Assembly (NCBI GenBank): GCA_949152475.1
Contig: OX424563.1
Span: 18,015,001-18,079,000 of the forward strand
From: Terebella lapidaria
Lineage: Eukaryota; Annelida; Polychaeta; Terebellida; Terebellidae
DNA: 64,000 bases
Direction: 5' to 3'
Shown: positions 58,597 to 64,000 of the stretch, one piece after another
How positions within the stretch are numbered: the first letter of the stretch is position 1
Layout of the letters: each line of letters starts with the position of its first letter
The notes under the pieces: generated by a model
Seen by the model: the letters and a program-made list of their open reading frames with translations, nothing else
The model's database searches: none
What the model was told of the DNA's origin: nothing
Position numbers and translations under genes: made by a program

Positions 58597-59552
58597 TTGT
58601 GGGCGGGTCTATTCACTCACTGTGGTGATACTGGATGCACTAACGATCGTTAGTGTATCCCGCACTGGCGGACAGTAAACACTGTCAGTTTGGTTTTTAA
58701 CCGTATTTTATCAAATGACAGGTCCATTTGTGATAAATGGATACTCTGAAGGTAGCTTAGTGTTTTGGTCAAAGACATGCGTAGTTATTTCAAGCAGATC
58801 ACGCTTCTTTGTTTAGATATGTTGAGGAAAATAATTAGCGATAAGATTCACCAACGACAAAAGTGAGATTCCCTAACGATATATGCCTAATACGTGTATA
58901 TTGTAATAGGTCCATATCATACACCATTGTGAATTCGTTGATTTATGCGACATAAGTTTAGCGAATATCACATTAAAAATAGGAAATCTGTACTAGACGA
59001 TTATCTGTACACCTCAACGCATGTCAATTGGTACTTTATTTCACGTTTAACATTTAAACAACGTAGATTTGAATTAATGAAGAAAAGATCGTTAGGGAAT
59101 CTCCACATGTTCGTTAGGGAATCTTCGATTTTACAAAAACAATCGTTAGGGAATCTTTCGGCTTTTTTTTCAGACGAGTTTTTCATGCTCAAACCAACAT
59201 ACACTGTAAATCGCCATGTATTTGCAACGAACGGTTGTTTCGTACGCATAAGAATCAGTAGATGTATGTGTGTATCAATCACAATCGTAATTATCGGGAA
59301 AATGAAAACGCAAACGAACCGCGAGTGGGTTCGCCATTGCGGGATGTGCCCAAGTATCATACACTGCGCCTTCCTCTATTTTCAATAAGGATTAAAAAGG
59401 TGACAGACGGATTAAATGGCATTCATTTAGTGGACGAGTAGTATTAAGGCGCAGTGTATGATACTTGGGCCGCGGGATGCACTAACGATCGTTAGTGCAT
59501 CCAGTCTCACCACAGTGTTCACTGGCGCGAGTCAGGCCGCCCACGACAGAGG
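58597..59552. mobile_element. Element with palindromic terminal inverted repeats
   Basis: About 70 bp at each end are inverted copies of one another (58600-58670 and 59473-59550, with differences). Each end contains its own palindrome: 58633-58660 (one mismatch) and 59475-59502 (perfect, 28 bp, beginning 'ggatgcactaacga'). Inside are three 'cgttagggaatct' repeats and the 'cccaagtatca' repeat shared with 11880. No transposase is recognised; the 147-codon open frame at 58945-59388 runs through these repeats. Confidence 0.5.
59089..59160 (+). repeat. Three 'cgttagggaatct' repeats
   Basis: The motif occurs at about 59090, 59112 and 59146, and inverted as 'agattccctaacga' near 58867. Spacing is irregular. 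Confidence 0.7.
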
Positions 59553-61523
59553 CCAGAGGCAGTCGGCTGTAACGGCGAAATGGTATAAAGCCATTCTTGC
59601 AGTATGTGTCGATGATCATTTGACATGTTCCCCCACAGCACAGATGTCAGAGAACACACAAACTGCAAAGTATAATTGCATAATATCCATACGTGCACAC
59701 CATTACGCATAATTAGGGCTACATATTTCCCTCCTAGTCGTAATGCACATATTATCCATTGGTGTGACGAATTTGTATGGTTCCCAGTAATTCACGTGCA
59801 TAGATATCTCCCGGTAATGTAGCCACATCCACAGTAAAGTTATCATACATATTTGTACACAACATACAAACAGGCTGTGTGACCTGGTAAATTTTGTACT
59901 CATATGTTGTTGAGCAGTGCTCAGTCATTGTATGCTATATTACTACCTAAAGTACATGCCAATAGATGCATACATGTAACATAGCATGTACATGTACAAT
60001 TGGACAGACTATCAAGGGTGACGCTATCAATATTATATAAATTTTCCGTCCGAAGTTTCACACCCATCTTTTAACACCTTACATTCAACCAATACGCTAA
60101 CGCTGAAATATAGATATACACATAATGAAATGCATTACATAAAAAAATTGAGGACAATGTGTATGCCTCCTTGGTCTATTGATTATGCCACATTGTAGGC
60201 CAGTCGCCCCCTCCTTTTATACGGCCGAAAATCCCCCTGGTCGGCTTAGGCCAAAGGCACCTACTTACGTCAGCACGAAATGTTTAGGGGATGTCTCAAA
60301 AGCTCGAAGGGATTGTATGGTATCTCTTTATATAGTATACTTACAGCTTTAAACACCAGCCGGTGACGGCTGAGTAGTTTTCTTTATGGTTCAAAATAAA
60401 GAAACCCCTCGAGTAACAGGGAGTCATTCAACATAGTCTCGGGCTGGCGCACTTGACCATGTTGAATAACCCCCTGTTCCTCGATGTTTCTCTATTTCAG
60501 AAATCCGCACACACTGCAGCAACATAACCGTGGTGTCACTACTTGTGCAGCCCACCACGTCATAATGCTACAAAAGTTTCGTTGCTCATGAATAGCAAAC
60601 AAACATACACCCATCCTTTTAGTTTGAACAACTCCTTTCATGCTGAGTTGTTTACCTTGAGATAATTCAAAGTAAACAGGTATATTTGTTTGTCCCAAAA
60701 TCGAACCGTGTTGTCTCGAGTAAGGTGCGGTATTTGACTTTCACCATGGTGATCTAACCCCCCTCATTGGCTAGAGAGGCCCCCTAGCACCAACTCAAAT
60801 ATACTATAGCTCACTAATGTGCTCGTACCGTACCTTAAACGTTGTCTCGTAGGTGTCGAGCCTTACTAGTATATCGATGTGGTTACCCGAAATAGCGACA
60901 CAAGTATATACTCCCACTTTTGATGATCACATTCATATTTGGTTACTCCTCCTATTTTCCGACAGTTTATGAGTGTGGTATCCGGTGGAAAGTTATATGA
61001 TGTCATTGTCATGTCATATCTTACAGATAAATTTCTGTGTTATAGGGCACAATGCCGTCTAATGTTTACAACTTTACATTCACGTATTTACGCAGGCATT
61101 GAGTAATATAAAATCCCCGTGTAAACCATGTAATAGTCCAACTCCAAATGGATTACGCCGTATTAACCAATGTAACCCATAGAGTGTGTTTCACGTAAAT
61201 TAGAGCACTAATTCGTGTGTGACTATGTATGTTCAGTTGCAGCAAGAGGAAGCTGTATTCAAATTACAAAACTGTGAATTGTTTTGCCAACTTCTCAAAC
61301 AGGGATCAATCGACTGTGGATTAAGCAAATGAATCAGTTGTACCAATGGATTTCGAAATATTATCAACAATGCAGGATATGGGCTCACACTTTTGCTGGA
61401 AGCATTTAATGGTTTTGCAATCAATGAACCGAGCAGATCTCTGCTCTAGTAATTGAGATTAATTGAAACACATTTGAATCTCCTCAATACAATACTTGGG
61501 ATATTGCAGACTACATGACTTAC
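59553..61523. other. Non-coding stretch with one foldback
   Basis: At about 60390-60500 inverted words 'taacagggagtcattcaaca' and 'gttgaataaccccctgttcc' form an imperfect foldback. The sequence just right of it matches 58180-58240. No gene is supported elsewhere in the interval. Confidence 0.4.
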
Positions 61524-61664
61524 GACTTCAAATTGACCTTGCGACTGTCATGGTTGAACACCTTTTCTGTGAAGCGTACACCTCGGACAAATATTGCCGA
61601 ACATTAGTAATCCCCTCGGACAAACAACTCAAAGCATACACCGTCGTAAGGTCAAATTGAAGTT
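61524..61664. mobile_element. 141-bp MITE-like element
   Basis: Terminal inverted repeats of about 22 bp: left 'gacttcaaattgaccttgcg', right reverse complement 'aacttcaatttgaccttacg'. Inside, 'cctcggacaaa' occurs twice. No coding capacity and no clear target duplication. Confidence 0.55.
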
Positions 61665-63033
61665 AAAGTAGAGAATATCGCGTCATTAAATGTTGATTTG
61701 ACGAAACGGCCATCCATGTAGCACGTCCAATATCAGCTGATATTGCAACGACCTCACCGCTTGGCTTGGTCCGGATATGTTCACTGATCAACAGGATCCG
61801 AGTATCAACATCTTGTTTGGTGGAAACGTCTTGAAAAACCGAACAACTTGAAAGATCAACAATACAACTCCACACGTTTAAGTAAGTTTGCCAACTCCGA
61901 AATTTATCATTCAGATATTGACTTTTGTTGAAGTTATTAAGCGATGAGTGAAATGTTCTGCCAACGTCTGATTAACGAATTTGCATCAGGCTAGTTCGCG
62001 AAGCGTCCAACAAAAATTTATAAAGACCTACTCGCTGTATAATGCTACAAAATTAATTCATACATGAGCCCCATCTTCAAACACATGGCATTCATGTGTT
62101 ATTAACAATTTTTAGTGGACACAACCTTGATTTCGAGGAGTCAAGGTCACACGAGGCCAATTTCAATGCCACGATAAGATGCGCCATATATGACTTCCTA
62201 TATTTTCACACACCTGAGTCATTGTCCATCGGCCAATTTTAAGAACCACATTGAGTTCAAGTACCTAAGGTATTTCCATTATGAGCAAGTGGTGTCCAAA
62301 GCCAATTGGCATTTCGGGCAAACTAGTAGGCAAATGTACACAATTGTCCATTATGTGCAACGTCTAAGTATGGACGCGATTGAATAGAAGGGGAAACGGC
62401 TACTGCTAACAACTTACGTTTCGTTCTGAAAACAATCATCGAGACCCCCCCCCTCCCCCACCCAAAAAAAATATAATAATTGTAGGATGGAAAAGCGACG
62501 ATAGTTCATGGCCCAATATTCGCTTGGGAGACAAACTTGCCAACACACTTCAGAAATCTAGTTCTAATCCTCTGTCACGTCTGACGTTAAGTGTCCTCTT
62601 GTACATTCGATCTTCATATTCAAACATCTTCATATTCAGCGATTACATTTTCGTCAGGGGATTCACCCGGACGTGAGACCCTAATAGAATGTAATGTGTG
62701 CACAACAAGTCTGACATAAAATAAGGCTGGTCCAATCAGATCACATTTTTTCTTACCGTCTGAGGTCCATTTCACTTGTACAAAATTCGAATAATATCGT
62801 ATTGATTCCATGTTCTCTTCGTGCATATTATTCGAAGTGGGTGACGATACGGACAGTGATGCGTTTAACTACCTCTTTAAAATGACATATGTTGTCAAAT
62901 ATTCACTTTGTGAGAGATTAAACTTCCGTGTCATAGTGAATCAGTAATCATCACCGATTTCCACCGTTTTTTCTTTCCGTTATATTGCCTGGGCTGCTAC
63001 ATTATCACATGGCATGATCAGAACAACACAGAA
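61665..63033. other. Upstream region of the lectin-like gene
   Basis: 62110-62200 carries 'aaggtcacacgagg' and 'gccatatatgacttccta', as in 28600-28640, so another decayed interspersed repeat. A C-rich and A-rich run lies at 62446-62478. No gene or TATA box is clear before 63034. Confidence 0.4.
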
Positions 63034-63938
63034 ATGGGTAGTTTACTACATACTCGTCTGTCCTTCATAATCACGAGTTTCGCTATTGCTCAAAGTGGAC
63101 CTGTTGATCAAAGTGGACCTACCTTTAAGGATGACACTTTTGTATCAGGTGTGTATTTGTTGTTAGTTTTTTTTTTCAATTCTTTTCCACATTGAGAATA
63201 TCAAAGATAATATTCATCACAGGAAATCTTTCCATAACTATAACATTATCTGTATGGGATCGAAATATAGTTATAAACACGGTAAATAATGAATTTCTTC
63301 CAGTCACTCTACACGAATGCCTCCAGCATCCCCAGCCCGCCATAACAATCACCTGTTCGCCCAGGTCATTCATCTCTGTGACGTCAGCTATAGTGGGGTA
63401 CAGCGACAAGTGGGAGTCTCTAGTATCCAAAATCTGTCCGCTGTCGGACCCCGCGTGTACCAAGCGGTCTACCGAGGTGTATGAGGAATGCCACCAGCAG
63501 CCCGGGTGTACACTCCCGAAGGATGCTATTGTGAAGGATCTGTACAATGGATGTTATGCTACCAATTTCATCGAAATCAACTACGTATGTTTACCTGGTG
63601 AGTCCGGATTCACGGTTTTTAGACCAGTGGCGAATAATTCGAGAGAAGGCCTGAAAAACATACAAGGTGTTGACATATTTCGGGGGATGTTTCAAGCAAA
63701 AGCTGCAAGTTGTTTTGTTTTAAAATTTGATGTCAGGAAAATAGGTACCCTGGGATTACATATATGTGGGGAATAACTGTTGTAGTCCTGTATAAACATC
63801 AAACAAATGAAAAACGAAAGTTATGTGTTTTCTCTGGTTTTCGCCTCTGGCTTTCAGAAATCACCACGAGAGCACCTACTGATCGAACTTACCCATCTAG
63901 TACAGATTCAGGGAAAAATCGGATCAGTGATCCGAAAG
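63034..63938 (+). CDS. Secreted SUEL-type lectin-like protein, 5' part
   Basis: Coding exons are 63034-63148, 63223-63597 and 63858-63938, continuing past the window. Donors are 'tcag|gtgtgt', 'cctg|gtgagt' and 'aaag|gtaatg'; acceptors are 'ttcatcacag' and 'ggctttcag'. All introns are phase 1 and the frame stays open across them. Exon 1 encodes a signal peptide ('LLHTRLSFIITSFAIA'). Exon 2 is one SUEL/galactose-binding lectin-like domain with eight cysteines, beginning 'VTLHECLQ' and ending 'FIEINYVCLP'. Exon 3 begins a Thr/Ser-rich stalk ('EITTRAPTDRTYPSS'). Such domains bind galactose or rhamnose glycans outside the cell. A one-exon-per-domain layout with phase-1 introns is typical of extracellular modules. 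Sugar specificity is not visible, and a transmembrane part may follow beyond the window. Confidence 0.75.
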
Positions 63939-64000
63939 GTAATGTTTCTGTTCGGTCGGGTGAGTAGTACTCGTTCGTCGCGCTGGTCTCCTACATCCGG

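Noticed and set aside
58945..59388. 147-codon open frame
   Set aside because: It runs through the 'cgttagggaatct' repeats and a shared interspersed repeat; composition is not protein-like.

Overview
The window is animal nuclear DNA, most likely from a marine invertebrate and probably a lophotrochozoan such as a mollusc; that lineage guess is inference. Support comes from AT-rich, gene-poor sequence, GT-AG introns, polyadenylation signals, a SUEL-type lectin, a family-11 fucosyltransferase, and a dense load of retrotransposons, TIR elements and 'caaggtca'-rich interspersed repeats. No bacterial operon, tRNA gene, rRNA gene or CRISPR array was seen.

Layout. A complex unit fills about 20-9257 and recurs, diverged, at about 19640-36830. 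Part of it is repeated again at 37846-43080 and 43690-48000. Because the copies align, several insertions can be matched to an empty site inside the same window. These are a TTAA-flanked element (4395-5263), a TA-flanked TIR element (9258-12280), a near-palindromic element with 700-bp arms (21464-23422), a 4.66-kb TIR element (27794-32450), two copies of a Penelope-like reverse transcriptase (25967-26545, 46291-47327), a LINE tail (about 33550-34260) and an LTR retrotransposon (38278-42324). Between the duplicated units (12.8-19.6 kb) lie a third reverse transcriptase copy, a decayed pogo/Tigger-like transposase with a C-terminal PHD finger (15621-17340) and a possible terminal exon of an unknown gene (17771-18148).

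Host-type genes are few. A single-coding-exon alpha-1,2-fucosyltransferase-like gene lies on the minus strand (49378-50493). A secreted SUEL-lectin-like gene starts at 63034 and runs off the right edge. A 69-residue, three-exon candidate gene (30954-31388) lies inside the 4.66-kb TIR element. The fucosyltransferase makes glycans and the lectin domain binds them, but nothing here shows that they work together.

From 51.4 to 57.2 kb there is an array of long related repeats carrying tRNA-like (SINE-like) segments. From 57.2 to 63 kb I see only small repeats and hairpins.

Most striking points: the LTR element has integrase upstream of reverse transcriptase (Gmr1-type order) and has lost gag-protease; the 21.5-23.4 kb element has mirrored arrays of 29-bp repeats; and the 4.66-kb TIR element may carry a spliced gene.
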